Part shown: positions 22,176 through 33,903 of the stretch, piece after piece
How the letters are laid out: the number at the start of each line of letters is the position of its first letter
Position numbering within the stretch: position 1 is the first letter of the stretch
Assembly: GCA_010015655.1 (NCBI GenBank)
Contig: ML976749.1
Location: forward strand, 62,001-126,000
Source of the DNA: Bimuria novae-zelandiae CBS 107.79
Lineage: Eukaryota; Ascomycota; Dothideomycetes; Pleosporales; Didymosphaeriaceae
Direction of reading: 5' to 3'
DNA: 64,000 bases
Program-made: the position numbers and the translations under genes
The notes under the pieces: generated by a model
Seen by the model: the letters and a program-made list of their open reading frames with translations, nothing else
Database searches by the model: none
What the model was told of the DNA's origin: nothing

Positions 22176-24308
22176 ATGCAGTCCCTTGCGACGCCCTTCG
22201 GTACGTGCTGCTCCAACCATCTGGCTCGCCTGCGGCTCGTGCCCTTCTGGCTGGACACGGCTGGTCTTCGTCCAAATTCCTATGCCTAGCCGTTGGCACT
22301 TTTGAACTGGGCGCTGATCTATCTTCCCCCGCTAGGCTACCGTGCTGAGTCCTGTGGATATTGCAAAGATGCCTCTTCAGGGCGTCGTCCTCCGAGCTCT
22401 CGTAAGTCAATAGTCTCCTACCGTTGCTGTGGGTTGTTGGCCGCAATTGCCGGAATTCCCCGTTTCAGCGTGAAGGCAATCGCTGCAAAACATTGCCTGG
22501 CTGGGTCTAAAATGTCGTTGGGTGAAGATGAATGCTTCGTCCCACGTGCACCATCCGCAACCTTGGAAATTCCCATTACAACAGCCGTACATCAGCCTAC
22601 CCTGGTCCGAAGCAAAGCGGCTGCCAAGCGCCCATCTGCCGACCGCTGCGCTACACAGTACGCATTGATCGGATAATTGCTGCGATCCAGATCTACATGG
22701 TCGCTCCTTTGAAGAATGTCATATTGTGCCTGATTGCTCCTTCCTAGCTGCAGAATCGGAATCGGAAGTAGTCAAATCGTACTGACTGGGTCACATAATC
22801 AGGAGCATCTTACTACTTCACTTCCAAATCCCTGACCGTGGATGTCTATCAGGGTCTCGTAGATCGGGGCTGGAGACGGTAAGCTCGGCAACACACCTGC
22901 ACGACATCCCGCTGTCAAGCTTTGCTTTTGCTCATCATCCGCAGCTCCGGTACCGTCTTCTACAAGCCCGACGTGCTACGACACTGCTGCCCTCATTACA
23001 CAATACGGTGGGTACTAGTGCTGAACTTGCTACTCCCCTATCCCTCTGATCTTGTCCAGGCTACCTGTGGCATCATTTGTACCAAGTCGGGATCAACGGC
23101 AAGTCATCAACAGATGGAATCGATATGTGATTGGAGAAGAGTATGCGAAGGAAGCTGCAAAGCTTTATCCGAAGTCCAAAGCGTAAGGTTTCTGAACCGC
23201 GACTCCATACGTTTCTCACAGTTTGGCAGGGAGAAAGCACGTGAGCGCAACACCTTTGACCTACCCGGCGCTGTCCATGAGAGTGAATACGTGAATATTC
23301 AACAACCACCGGAACCTGCGCATCGCTTCGAGGTGACACTCGAACCAGACACCTACAGCAAGGAGAAATATGAGCTTTTTCACAATTACCAGCAGCACGT
23401 CCATCACGAGAAGCCCTCCGAGATATCCCAAAGCGGTTTCAAGCGGTTCCTCTGCGACTCGCCGTTGCAACGGCGGACTGCCGAAGTGAACGGAAAGACG
23501 CAAAAGCTCGGATCATACCATCAATGCTATCGACTAGATGGGCAACTTATTGCCATGGGAGTATTGGACGTCTTGCCGCATTGTGTAAGCAGTGTCTGTT
23601 AATATCTGATGCTCTCGGTGCTAATCAGTGGTAGGTAAGCGGTGTCTACTTCCTATATCACTCAGACTTTGAGAAATGGAGCCTTGGCAAGCTGAGCGCT
23701 CTTCGGGAGGCAACGCTGGCATTGGAAGGCGAATACCAGTACTATTACATGGGATTCTACATTCATTCTTGTGCCAAGATGAGGTACAAGGGCGATTACC
23801 GGCCACAGTACGTTCTGGATCCAGAGTCTCTCGAATGGAACCCTTTGGAAGGCGAACTTCGCTCTCTTCTTGATAAGAAGCGCTATGTTTCTCTAGCAAG
23901 AGAACGACGATTGAGGGAAAGCTCTGGTGCAGATGCTGCAGCGTCGACTGGAGATGAATCTGAGACTGATACCTACTCGGACTACCCATACCCAACAGCA
24001 AAGGAAGGCAGCGATGCTGTCACCAATGGCTTGTCGTTGTTTGATTTGAAAGTACCTGGCGTTATGACCGAAGAAGAAATCAAGCAATATCCTCTCGACG
24101 AGCAGTTGATCTCCGGCAGGGGTCAAGTGTTCAAGGCTGGGGTAAGTCGGTACTTGGAACACATGGTATTTTTTGCTGACGACGGCAGGATCTTATAGCA
24201 TGGGAAGGGGGTGATATTCGTGACAGTTCTTTCAAAGGGATCACGGCCGAGTTCGTAGCCTTCTTAGGGCCTGATGTCGCGAAGCAAGTGGTCATTGGCT
24301 TCGGCTAG
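22176..24308 (+). CDS. ATE1: Arginyl-tRNA-protein transferase, eight exons
   Basis: Transfers Arg from Arg-tRNA to N-terminal Asp, Glu or oxidised Cys, marking proteins for the N-degron pathway. Exons are 22176-22200, 22336-22401, 22803-22878, 22945-23007, 23060-23182, 23230-23584, 23635-24141 and 24189-24308; all phases match and give 444 residues. The N-terminal Cys motif is CGYC (residues 15-18), followed by SKSLTVDVYQGLVDRGWRRSG and HCCPHYTIR. The C-terminal catalytic part has GFKRFLC, KLGSYHQCYRLDG, WSLGKLSALRE, EYQYYYMGFYIHSC and MRYKGDYRP. The first exon is just 25 nt; it was chosen because its donor restores FGYRAESCGYCKD and because the frame upstream of the second exon is closed. 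The third intron-exon boundary follows a long 401-nt intron. Confidence 0.92.
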
Positions 24309-24606
24309 AGACTGTCTAGGGTCACGACTCAGAACAGGATCACGCCTAGGGAATTTCAGAATCATCGCCTGACGCATCATTTTTGCTTTGCTTCTTGTCT
24401 TCAACATTTGATAAGACAGGGGATCGTGCAACTATGTCTGGCCACCTGCATGAGTGTGCAGCTGTGAGCGTTATCTCTTGAGCTAGCTGTATACGGAACA
24501 GTGCGCCAAGCGGGATTCTCCGCCCTTGCCCTCAACACAAATTATTATTCGGTCATGTGGTGTCCCCGCCGCAAAGCCGCAGCGTGCAACTTCCCGCCGC
24601 GCCAAC

Positions 24607-25618
24607 ATGTCTGAAATCTCACTTGTCGTGCGACCTCGAGGTATGTCCAGACCCCGTCGCCCATATCGCGTATCGCTGACGTCAAGCAGGCCGCCCGATC
24701 AAAAACCTCCCTGAGACGATCACGGTGAACCCAGAGGATGATGCCGCCCAAATCCACAAGAAGATCGCAGATGCCTCCAAATTCTCAATCCACCGATTGA
24801 GAGTGACGAAGGGCAGCGATGGCACGCCAATTGCCAACACGAAGGACACCACGGTCCATGCGACGGGCTTGAGGAACAAGAGTGCTATTGATGTGAAGGA
24901 CCTGGGTAGGCATCCCCATCTGTGTGTGCGAATATACCGACTGACAGCAATTGCAGGCCCCCAAATCCCATGGCGGACGGTTTTCGTCATCGAGTACCTC
25001 GGACCCCTCCTCCTCCACCCGCTCGTGTACTATGGCCGCCCGTTAATCTACGGCACCTCGCAGCCACCGTCCCAGCTCCAGACCATCACACTCATAATGT
25101 GCTTCCTACATTTCCTGAAACGCGAGTACGAGACTTTGTTTGTGCACCGCTTCTCGGCCGCCACCATGCCCGTCTTCAACATCTTCAAGAACAGCGCACA
25201 TTACTGGCTCCTTGCTGGGATCAACGTAGCTTTTTGGTGCTACGCCCCATGGGCACCGACCGCGGGCCCTTCGAACCCACTCATCACTTATACTGGCATA
25301 ACCCTCTTCGCCACTGGCGAACTGCTCAACTTCTATACGCACATCGTGCTCAGGGACCTACGCCGTCCAGGCACTACCGAACGTGGCATACCGCAGGGCA
25401 TTGGCTTCAGCCTCGTCACATGCCCGAACTACTTCTTCGAGATTGTGGCGTGGATTGGCGTTGCGCTCGTGAGTCGGAGTTTCAGTACCGTCTTGTTCCT
25501 CGCCGTTGCGGCTGGCCAGATGGCCCCTTGGGGTCAGAAGAAAGAGCGTAGGTATCGCAAGGAGTTCGGCGACAAGTACAAGAAGAAGCGCTATGCCATT
25601 TTCCCTGGCATCATCTAA
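24607..25618 (+). CDS. TSC13: Very-long-chain enoyl-CoA reductase
   Basis: Catalyses the last reduction of the fatty-acid elongation cycle in the endoplasmic reticulum, supplying very-long-chain acyl-CoA for sphingolipids. Exons 24607-24640, 24690-24905 and 24957-25618 give 303 residues. A ubiquitin-like N-terminal part is followed by the steroid 5-alpha-reductase C-terminal domain, with several membrane helices, HFLKREYETLFVHRFS, GISFSLVT-like GIGFSLVTCPNYFFE and the C-terminal YRKEFGDKYKKKRYAIFP. Introns are 49 and 51 nt. The lysine-rich C-terminus suits ER retention. Confidence 0.93.
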
Positions 25619-27040
25619 GCCAGTGCCCTGCAAAGGATGCCTGCGTTCCACGGTAGTGACCTGTCTTTGGGAGACATGCAGCGATTGGAGCACCTATTAT
25701 CATCAAGTTGGGCTGAGGAAGTCAGCTGAATCAATGGCTGGAGAACATTTGCGAAAAGGCAAGGCAAATTTAGGTGTTAGCAGCTGTGCCTCCTCCGATA
25801 CGCGCGAGCCGTGTTCCACTAGTGAGCGACAGGTACATAGATCAGCAGTCTCACAGCAGCCCCGAGCAGCGTTATGGGCGCACTATAACACCACTCTTGC
25901 CCAACCAAATATCATAGCATTGAAGACGTGCCAATCCTCGGTTCAGACCGCCCGAGCTGGATGCGTTTGTGCGCATGATCATGCGATACGAGACGACAAG
26001 GCTGACGGTCAACATCACCCCATGCACCACAGCGCATCGATCTTATCTTGCCTTCTTTCAGGCACACGCCGCTCCCTAGGCTACCGGTTCATGTCGTCGT
26101 ATGTAATTCGCATTACATCATGAATTGCGCAGCTGGACCCCAAATTTCGAGTTCTTGCCTGATGTAGAGTACGGCGCGAGACTAGATTGGGAGTAAACGT
26201 TACGGTTGCACCGGCAGCGCCCGTGAATTGCGTCTTATGTATCCTCTTAAAGGGTCCTGAGCGGACGCCAGCAACGCAGCCGCTCGCTGGTGTCCGCGGG
26301 GACTGATAAATCGCCTGCGATGATTGGCCATCGTGGCGAGCCGAAGGACAGGACCCCTCATCCGGGGACGTTCCCTCAGCTGGAGGGCTGAGGCGCCGTG
26401 AGCTGGGAGGCTGACGTACATTGAATCAGACGACGGTCAGTCAGCCACGGCAAACGGTTATTGCGGGTTGATCGGCTAGACCGAGACGCGATGTATAAGA
26501 GTGCTGTGCGCCTGAGCTATTCGCGCGCTTAAAGGGGAGCTGGTATGTTGCTTCTGCAGTCTAGCGAGAGCTACCCCAGTCGATTCTTTTTATATCAGCT
26601 GTGTGGATCCTCTGTCACCTTTGGACGCCATTGTAGTAGCTTTTGACCTTTGAAGGTTGGAGAAATTCTGTTCATTTCTTCTCGTTGCAGACCGAGACTT
26701 CCGCGAACTTGACAGCAGGGTTAAATTGACAACGCATTGCTTCCATATAGGTATGTTGGGTCTTTTTTGCCTTGCATTTAGATGTACCAGCTGCAGCCCT
26801 TCAGTCGACTTCCGGCCTATTGGCAATCACGAATGGGGGGTTTCTAACTCTTTCCCGATTCCACACTTTTACTGGGGCGGATCTTTCCTCCGTGGAAAAC
26901 ATCTCTGGAAAAAAATAAACAATGGAATGCCTGTACTGTCTACACGCTCGGCCTCAATTCAAATGTATGCGTAAGGACGGATCCATGCTGACATTCTCAG
27001 ATAGCATTTAGGAACGTACCATCTGCGTACCATATCCGCC
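25619..27040. other. 1.4-kb region upstream of the Ppo gene, no gene recognised
   Basis: No family-like frame on either strand. It should contain the TSC13 3' end and the Ppo promoter and leader. Confidence 0.4.
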
Positions 27041-30000
27041 ATGTCTCTGGATACATACCAGAACCATGCCGATACGCGGACTGGTCCCGAGCCCCCGAGA
27101 CCAGATGAGCTCTCTGAACTCGACAAGCTGCAGAATAAACTCAGTAGCCCATTCAAGAAACTAGCCAGTCTTGTAGGCGCGTCAATGGCCCCACTGCCGA
27201 CCGGTACAGGAGATGGTTCGAAACTGCAACCGGAACCAGAAGATGACGAAGTGCTCTTCAAGAGACTCGGATCCGATCTGCATGATCTGACCCATCTGGG
27301 GATCACGGATTTCAAGTCACTGTTCGAGATCCAGGCCAAGACATTGGCTGGTGAGCCGCAGGATGATAAGGACTATTTGACGGAAGCGCTGATCCGCACG
27401 GCGGCCAAGCTACCGGATGGCTCGAAGATACGCGAGAAGCTGACGGGGCAGTTCATCACACAGTTGTGGGAGGACCTTGAACACCCACCACTCTCGTACT
27501 TGGGCGCACAGTACCAGTATCGGTCTGCGGATGGGTCATTCAACAGCCTTGTTCATCCGCAGCTCGGTGCAGCAGGTACCCCGTACGCGAGGACAGTCAA
27601 GCCGAGCATGATGCAGACGCCTTCTCGTCCGGATGCAGGTGTCGTATTCGACAGTGTCATGACGCGAAAGCACGCTGAACTGCATCCGAACCGGATATCT
27701 AGCGTGTTGTTCTATCTCGCGTCGATCATCATCCACGACTGCTTCCGCACCGATCACAGGGACTACTCCAACTCCTTGACTTCCTCGTACTTGGACCTAT
27801 CCCCGCTGTATGGAAGCAACCAGGACGAGCAAAACCTGATGCGGACCTTCGTCGATGGCAAGCTGAAGCCGGACTCTTTCTCCGAGCAACGCTTGCTGCT
27901 CTTCCCACCTGGTGTGGGCGTCCTCCTCATTATGTTTAACCGCTTCCACAACCACGTTGTAGAGAACCTGGCGCTGATCAATGAAGGAAATCGCTTCCCT
28001 AAGCCAGTGGCACCTGAGGATGACAAGGTCGAGAAGCAGGCCGAAGCATACAAGGCACAGCTGGCCAAGTACGACAATGACCTCTTCCAGACAGGGCGGC
28101 TTATCACTTGCGGTCTTTACGTTAATATCATTCTGATCGATTACGTCCGCACTATCTTGGATCTCAATCGCACGGACAGCAACTGGCAGCTGAATCCTCG
28201 TGCGGATGTCAAGGACCTGCCGATTGGTGTGGGAAACCAAGTCTCGGCTGAGTTCAACCTGGTGTACAGGTGGCACTCAACCATGTCGACCCGAGACGAA
28301 GCGTGGACGCAGGAGCTTTGGGATGGCCTCTTTGGCAAAGGCCGGGATCCGAAGTCCATTGGAGCACGAGAGTTTCTGATGAAGCTCAACGAGGTGTACC
28401 AAAAGGCGGAGAAAGATCCTGGAAAGCGAACCTTTGCTGGTTTGAAGCGAGATGAACATGGCCGCATCGCGGACCAGCCACTCGTTGACATCCTGGTGTC
28501 CAGCGTCGAAGATTGTGCCAATTCGTTTGGACCGAACCGTGTACCCGCTGTGATGAGAGCGATCGAAGTCCTTGGTATCGAGCAAGCGCGTTCGTGGAAC
28601 TTGGGCTCTCTCAACGAGTTCAGGAAGTACTTTGGTTTGGAGCTACACACTTCGTTCGACGACATCACTTCGGACAAGTACGTTGCGGAGCAACTCAAGC
28701 ATCTCTACGACCACCCCGACAAAGTTGAGATATACCCCGGTATCGTCGTCGAAGACGCAAAGAAGCCAATGTGCCCCGGCTCAGGTCTCACACCGTCCTA
28801 CACCGTCTCAAGAGCGGTCCTCTCCGACGCCGTAGCCCTCGTACGCGGCGATCGCTTCTATACGCGCGACTACAACCCGCGTACGCTGACCAACTGGGGC
28901 TACGCACAGGCAGACTCGGACCTGGCTGTCGACAACGGCTGCGTCTTCTACAAGCTCTTCCTCAACGCGTTCCCGCAGCACTTCGCCCAGAATAGCGTCT
29001 ACGCACACTACCCCCTCACCATCCCGTCCGCCATGAAAACCGCCCTCGCGGATCTCGACAAGGACGACCTCTACAACTTCGACAAGCCAACATTCACGCC
29101 GAAACCGTGCCCCGTCACCTCGTACAAAACCGCCACCGCCATCCTCAATGACCAGGCCACCTTCAAAGTAACCTGGGGCAAAGCCCTCATCTACCTCCTC
29201 GGCTCGCCAGCGCAGGACTTCATGCTCACCGGCGACACGGCGAAGAACGCCATCTCGCGCCGCGTCATGGAAAAAGCGCTCTACACCGATGTCTCCTCCT
29301 GGGAGGCCGAAGTCCGTTCCTACTACGCGGCTAAAACGCGCGCTCTGCTCGCGAGCAAGAGCTGCAAGATCGCCGACTTCCACCAGGTGGATATTATAAG
29401 GGACGTCGGCAACCTCGCACACGTGCACTTCGCATCCGAGCTGTTCCAGCTCCCGCTCAAGACGGCCGAAGCGCCGCACGGCGTGTTTACAGAAGCAGAA
29501 ATGTACGTGCTCATGGCGGGCGTGCTGGCGCTTATCTTCTTCGACGCGGATCCCGTCCGTAGTTTCCCTTTGCACGTCAAGGCGCGGGAAGCCGTGCGTG
29601 TGCTCGGGGACCTCGTGGAGAAGAACGTCCGGTACATTGCGAAGTTCGGACGCGTGTCTGAGCTCACGCAGAAGATCTGGCCAAGCGAGTCGCTGCTGAA
29701 GAGTTATGGTGTGCACTTCATACAGCGGCTGCTAGACACGGGGATGGAGCCGGAGCAGCTGGTCTGGGGCCAGATGCTCGGGACCGCCGGGGGCATGGTG
29801 AGTAACCAAGGCCAGCTGTTTGCGCAGATCATCGAGTGGTTCTTGCTTGGGGAGGGGAAGCAGTACTGGGGTGAGGTGCAGGAGCTCGCGAAGCGGGATG
29901 ACGACGAGGCGTTTGAGAAGTTGAGCCGGTATACGCTCGAGGCGGGGCGGATTGCGGGGGAGACGGCGGTGCTGCGCGAGGTAGCGGGGGAGACGGAACT

Positions 30001-30431
30001 CACGGACGGGGGGGAGAAGGTCGCGCTGAAGAAGGGCGACCGAATCTTTGTGAATCTGCGCGAGGCCTCGCACGATCCGGACGTCTTCCCGGAGCCGGAT
30101 AAACTGGATCTCAATCGTCCGCTGGATGCGTATATCCATTTTGGAAAGGGGTCGCATCAGTGCCTTGGTGCGCCAATGAACAAGATTGCCCTGACGGCCA
30201 TGTTGAAGGAGGTTGCTCGCCTGAAGGGACTAAGGCCTGCAAAGGGCCCGCAGGGGCAGGTGCACAAGATAGCGAGGAACATCAAGGAGGGGGACAAGTA
30301 CGCGTTCCATGCCTACTTGACGGAGATGTGGGATGGGTCCTGGCCGTTCCCTTGTGGTGAGTTCATCTTTGTTTTTGGAGAAACGATTTCGCTAACATGG
30401 CATAGCTTTGAAAGTCAACTGGGATGAGTGA
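27041..30431 (+). CDS. Psi-producing fatty-acid oxygenase: heme dioxygenase fused to P450
   Basis: Linoleate dioxygenase-diol synthase (Ppo) fusion that makes hydroxylated fatty acids controlling spore development. The N-terminal peroxidase-type domain has the distal histidine in IIHDCFRTDH (His232), SSYLDLSPLYG, and the catalytic YRWH (Tyr409, proximal His412). The C-terminal P450-like domain has GMVSNQGQLF and the heme loop FGKGSHQCLG with Cys1041 present, as in PpoA types and unlike PpoC types that lost this cysteine. One large exon (27041-30356) joins a 26-nt last exon (30406-30431) through a 49-nt intron, restoring a PFPCALKVNWDE end. 1113 residues. The near absence of introns is unusual among the neighbours. 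Product specificity cannot be read from sequence. Confidence 0.93.
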
Positions 30432-30809
30432 GAGACTGAGCGCGAAGCGTAGGAGAGGGTACGATTGGGCATTAGAGGTTCTTGATGGAGCTACAAAGTC
30501 GATTCTCGAATTTAAATGAGATAAACTCACCAGGACGTGGATGCGTTCGTGTTGATTTCTACAAAACGCTTGTCCGAAGTGAATACCTATTGAGATCATT
30601 ACGAAGATTGCATAACCTCGTCCTCCCAAAACATCACAAATCCACGAATGTGTGCCCGGCCTTTATATATACCCATCAATAATCGAAATCATAGCGCCCG
30701 ATGCCCGTGTGTATCGTTACAGAAGCTGCAAACCTCAGAGTCGAACACCTCTTAACCTATCCCGAGGTGACATAGCACAAAAAGACATTTAAGAACCTTT
30801 AATATCCGC
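30432..30809. other. Convergent 3' intergenic region
   Basis: Lies between the ends of the Ppo and TMCO4-like genes. No gene or clear terminator is seen. Confidence 0.4.
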
Positions 30810-33089
30810 TCATGGATTCTTCCCTACCTCTTCCTTCTCCTGGGCTTTCTTCTCCAACGCCACCATTTGCTCGGCCTCGGTTTTCTCTTGACTCCCACTG
30901 CTCCACAGCGTGCCAACATTCATCTTTGCCATCATCCAATCCATGATACTCTCCTCGTTCTTCTTCTCGATGTCTTTCTCAAGCTGTGCCTTCTCTTCGT
31001 CCTCCGATGTGACCTTGCCTTCCTTTTCGTCTCGGGCTTTCTTCTCCATCTCCTCTACTGCCCGCATCTCGCTTTCCTCTTGCTCAACTTCAGCGACATC
31101 GATATCCTCGAATCCGACTTTCTTCAGAATGCTGCCGGTGAGATAGCGATACTGCGTGTGACCGTTGACCATGGCCGAAACATCGACGTTTTGCACACCG
31201 TGTACACCCAAGACAGGCTGAAGTCCTGCGACACCTAGCTGGACGCTGGATGTACGGTAGAGGAAGGCGAGGATGTAGTCGTTCGTTGAAAAGACGTTGA
31301 TGACGCGCCCGCTTACCACGCTGCGTATGCTTCGCCAATCCTCCGTATCCGATGGACAAGGAGCGCCGAGGAACACAACGTTTTCGATAAGCCCAAATGC
31401 CTTACGTTTCGCGAGGGTCTGCAGGCAAGAGAATATAAGACGTGCGCCGAGAGAGTACCCAATAAGGGTGACGGGTCGTTCACCTTGGACCCTATTGATT
31501 AGGGCGTCGGCGAGAACCTCGCCAGCTCTGTCTCCGCGAAACTTCGCAACAGAAAAGGGGTTGTCTAATATCGAGGAAATCTTCAATAGCCCGAGAGGCC
31601 ATAATCCAGCTGTCAGTGCGCCAAAAACCGTCCGCTTAATAATTTGAGTTTTGGCGTATGACCATGCTGCACTCTTGACGAAGCCCTCCATGGAGTTACC
31701 GAGTTTGAGGAGGGATTCCAGCTCCCAACGAAGGGCAAAGCCTTCGATACCTGGCTCTAGATATCGCCATGGTACAACAACATCCTCCTTGCGGGTAAGC
31801 CAGCCCGAGATAGCAATAGCGACGCGAAGACGGCGGAACTCCTTTTCGAGTTTTCGTGGACGGTGGAAGTTGTGGATGGGGATGAAACCGAAATCTTCCA
31901 CTTCACGTGCATAGTCGTCCATGGCTTTACTCGTCATCTTGGCACCGTACGCGCCAAAGAGACCGCCCACAAGCACGGATGACGATGCGAGCGTTCCGAG
32001 GTAGCCTGCTGCTGCGGTGGCACCGAGGCCTAGCCCACCCATTACGCTGCCTATGCCTGCAGCTAGGAGCGGCGCAGCGAGGCCACCTGTGACGCCGATG
32101 AGAGCTGCACCGGCGACGCCCGCAAGACCTACTTTCCATTTCCGCGCCGTGCTTGATGATTCTGCCGCTTTCTTCGTTTCCGCATCAGCGTTGAGCTGCT
32201 TCGATGCTGCTTCAAGGAGACCGCGCGAAACCGTTTCTTCGTCGTTCTTCATGATCGAGAGCTTGAGATGTAGGGAGGAGGTAAGGTAGAGTAGCAGAAT
32301 CCTAAAAGTTGGACTCCAGTCAGTGCGGTTCACATAGAAAAGCTTCAGCTACGCATGATGACTTGTAGTTGAGGTTTTGCGTGCTTACCTTGAATGTGCC
32401 GAGTACGTCTCCAGACTGAGCAGGATGAGTACCAAAGAGTGCAGAACCAGCGCCCTCTTGTCTTGATCCAGATGCGTAAGCACAGTGTCCACAGGCGGAT
32501 ATAACTCTTTAAACGCGGCATCCTCGTCCTCTCCTTTGTCATCAAGTCCACCCAAGCTCTTCGTCCCCGTATCACTCCTCCTGAAGGTCCTCTTCACATC
32601 GCTGTCCTTGACCTCTTTCGTTTGGTGCCTCGCTTCTTCTCTCGAGTTCACAACCTCGCCCACTCTACCCACTACTCTTCCCCGCCACTCATCAAAGTAT
32701 CTGAGCATCTCCTTCTTCAGCTCCTGTACTTCTGGTTTTGCAAGTTCCTTCTTCGCATCTTCCTGTCTCTTTACCCTGTCCTTTTTCAGCTGCTCCTTCA
32801 GCTTTCGCGCCTTGTCTTCCTTCTCAACGTCTGCGTTCTCAACGTCCGATGGGGCAGCGGCCAGCGCTGCTTCTTCCGACTTGGCTGGCTCTGCGTCGGG
32901 AGGCGTTTCTTCAGGCTCGAACGTGTCAAGGAGTGATTTGCGCATGGCCGCGGTGATGGTCGCGATCAAGAAGGTCAGGTCCGCGCATTGATCTGCTGTG
33001 AGCAACGTTGTGATAGATGTGTCTTCATCCGGGTCCTGGGACTTTGACCGCGAGTGCCCAAAGGGCAGCTTGCTTGCGAAGGCCTCCAT
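30810..33089 (-). CDS. DUF726 / TMCO4-family membrane alpha/beta-hydrolase
   Basis: Membrane protein with a predicted alpha/beta-hydrolase fold; its substrate is unknown. Exon 1 (33089-32389) and exon 2 (32301-30810) join through an 87-nt intron to give 730 residues. The N-terminal half is charged, with a coiled Lys/Glu-rich segment. A glycine/alanine-rich hydrophobic stretch (GLAGVAGAALIGVTGGLAAPL and following) marks the membrane region. The nucleophile elbow GYSLGAR and NVVFLGAPCP follow, as in the family. The C-terminal 100 residues are Glu/Lys-rich coiled coil. Yeast has a homologue of this family (YFL034W). Start lies 38 bp from a divergent small ORF. Confidence 0.88.
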
Positions 33090-33127
33090 GGTGTTTGGAT
33101 AGTTGAGATGCTGAGGAGTGCTACTGA

Positions 33128-33325
33128 ATGCAGGGTATGTTGATGTGTTGCGGGGATGACGTAGTAGCGGGACGGGACGACGGCACTAGTAATCCTGGTC
33201 AGCCCTACGAATGGGACTGGCGGGTGATGGAGGAAGTGCATCATGCGCGCGTACGCTTCTTGTTGGTGAACACTGTGTTGGCGTATTTGGCCTTCATATT
33301 ATACGTCCTTGACCAGGGGAGATAA
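33128..33325 (+). CDS. Possible small single-pass membrane protein, 65 aa
   Basis: Not recognised. The frame starts at an ATG and ends with NPGQPYEWDWRVMEEV, a short basic linker, then a clean hydrophobic helix (FLLVNTVLAYLAFILYVL) and DQGR. The sharp switch from aromatic/acidic to hydrophobic residues looks like selected sequence rather than chance. It starts 38 bp from the divergent TMCO4-like start and might share its promoter. A short protein of this size may be missed by gene finders. The N-terminus could instead come from another exon, since a TAG-type acceptor precedes the NPGQ segment. Confidence 0.35.
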   Translation: MQGMLMCCGDDVVAGRDDGTSNPGQPYEWDWRVMEEVHHARVRFLLVNTVLAYLAFILYVLDQGR

Positions 33326-33472
33326 CACTGGGAGAAAGCGACCAATCCTAAAAATTCACCACCGACTGTGGCGCGAATCCGACTAGGACGCAAAGGGATT
33401 CCCAACTCCCCATTACCATCTCTGTGTGAATGATGCAGTCACATCCTGACATGTGAGAGTCTTCTCCATTCG

Positions 33473-33679
33473 ATGGCTATGTTTCCCGCTGCTTTTGATG
33501 CTTTTGACCTCCTGGTCGCCTGTTTAGGAAGTTTGGCACATGTGGGTCCAACGTCGTGCATAGGAGCCGTGCGAAATCATACCATGGTACGACTCGGAGG
33601 TTCTGTCAATATCTGGTTTTCATTGGCGGGTATCTTTCCCTCTGCTTTCGATGCCTTTGATGATTTCCTGTTCGGGTGA
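33473..33679 (+). other. Short ORF with a duplicated peptide (FP-x-AFDAFD)
   Basis: A 68-codon frame contains FPAAFDAFD and FPSAFDAFD, about 150 nt apart and in the same frame. Three of the base differences within this motif are silent third-position changes (TTT/TTC, GCT/GCC, GAC/GAT). The protein is not recognised and may be a gene fragment. Confidence 0.25.
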
Positions 33680-33903
33680 CTGGTCTCTGGAAGTCGGCCC
33701 ACGTTCCCAGGTTTTGGAAAGTGCCCGTGACATATACATTACCTAATGTTCACCATTCAGATGAAGATGACACAAAAGATGCTTGAACGTATGTCCCAGT
33801 ACGTAAAATTACAAATGGTTACGAGTCTAGCGAAGTTAAACGCCCACTAACATGCCACAAGTAGATGCGAGTCGTGTAAATGATATGAGATGCCTGCGAG
33901 GCA

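Noticed and set aside
21529..22305. 258-codon plus-strand frame upstream of ATE1
   Set aside because: Composition-driven open frame in GC-rich DNA, no conserved residues, and it overlaps the ATE1 start.
28808..29716. 302-codon minus-strand frame inside the Ppo gene
   Set aside because: Antisense shadow of a strongly supported coding exon.
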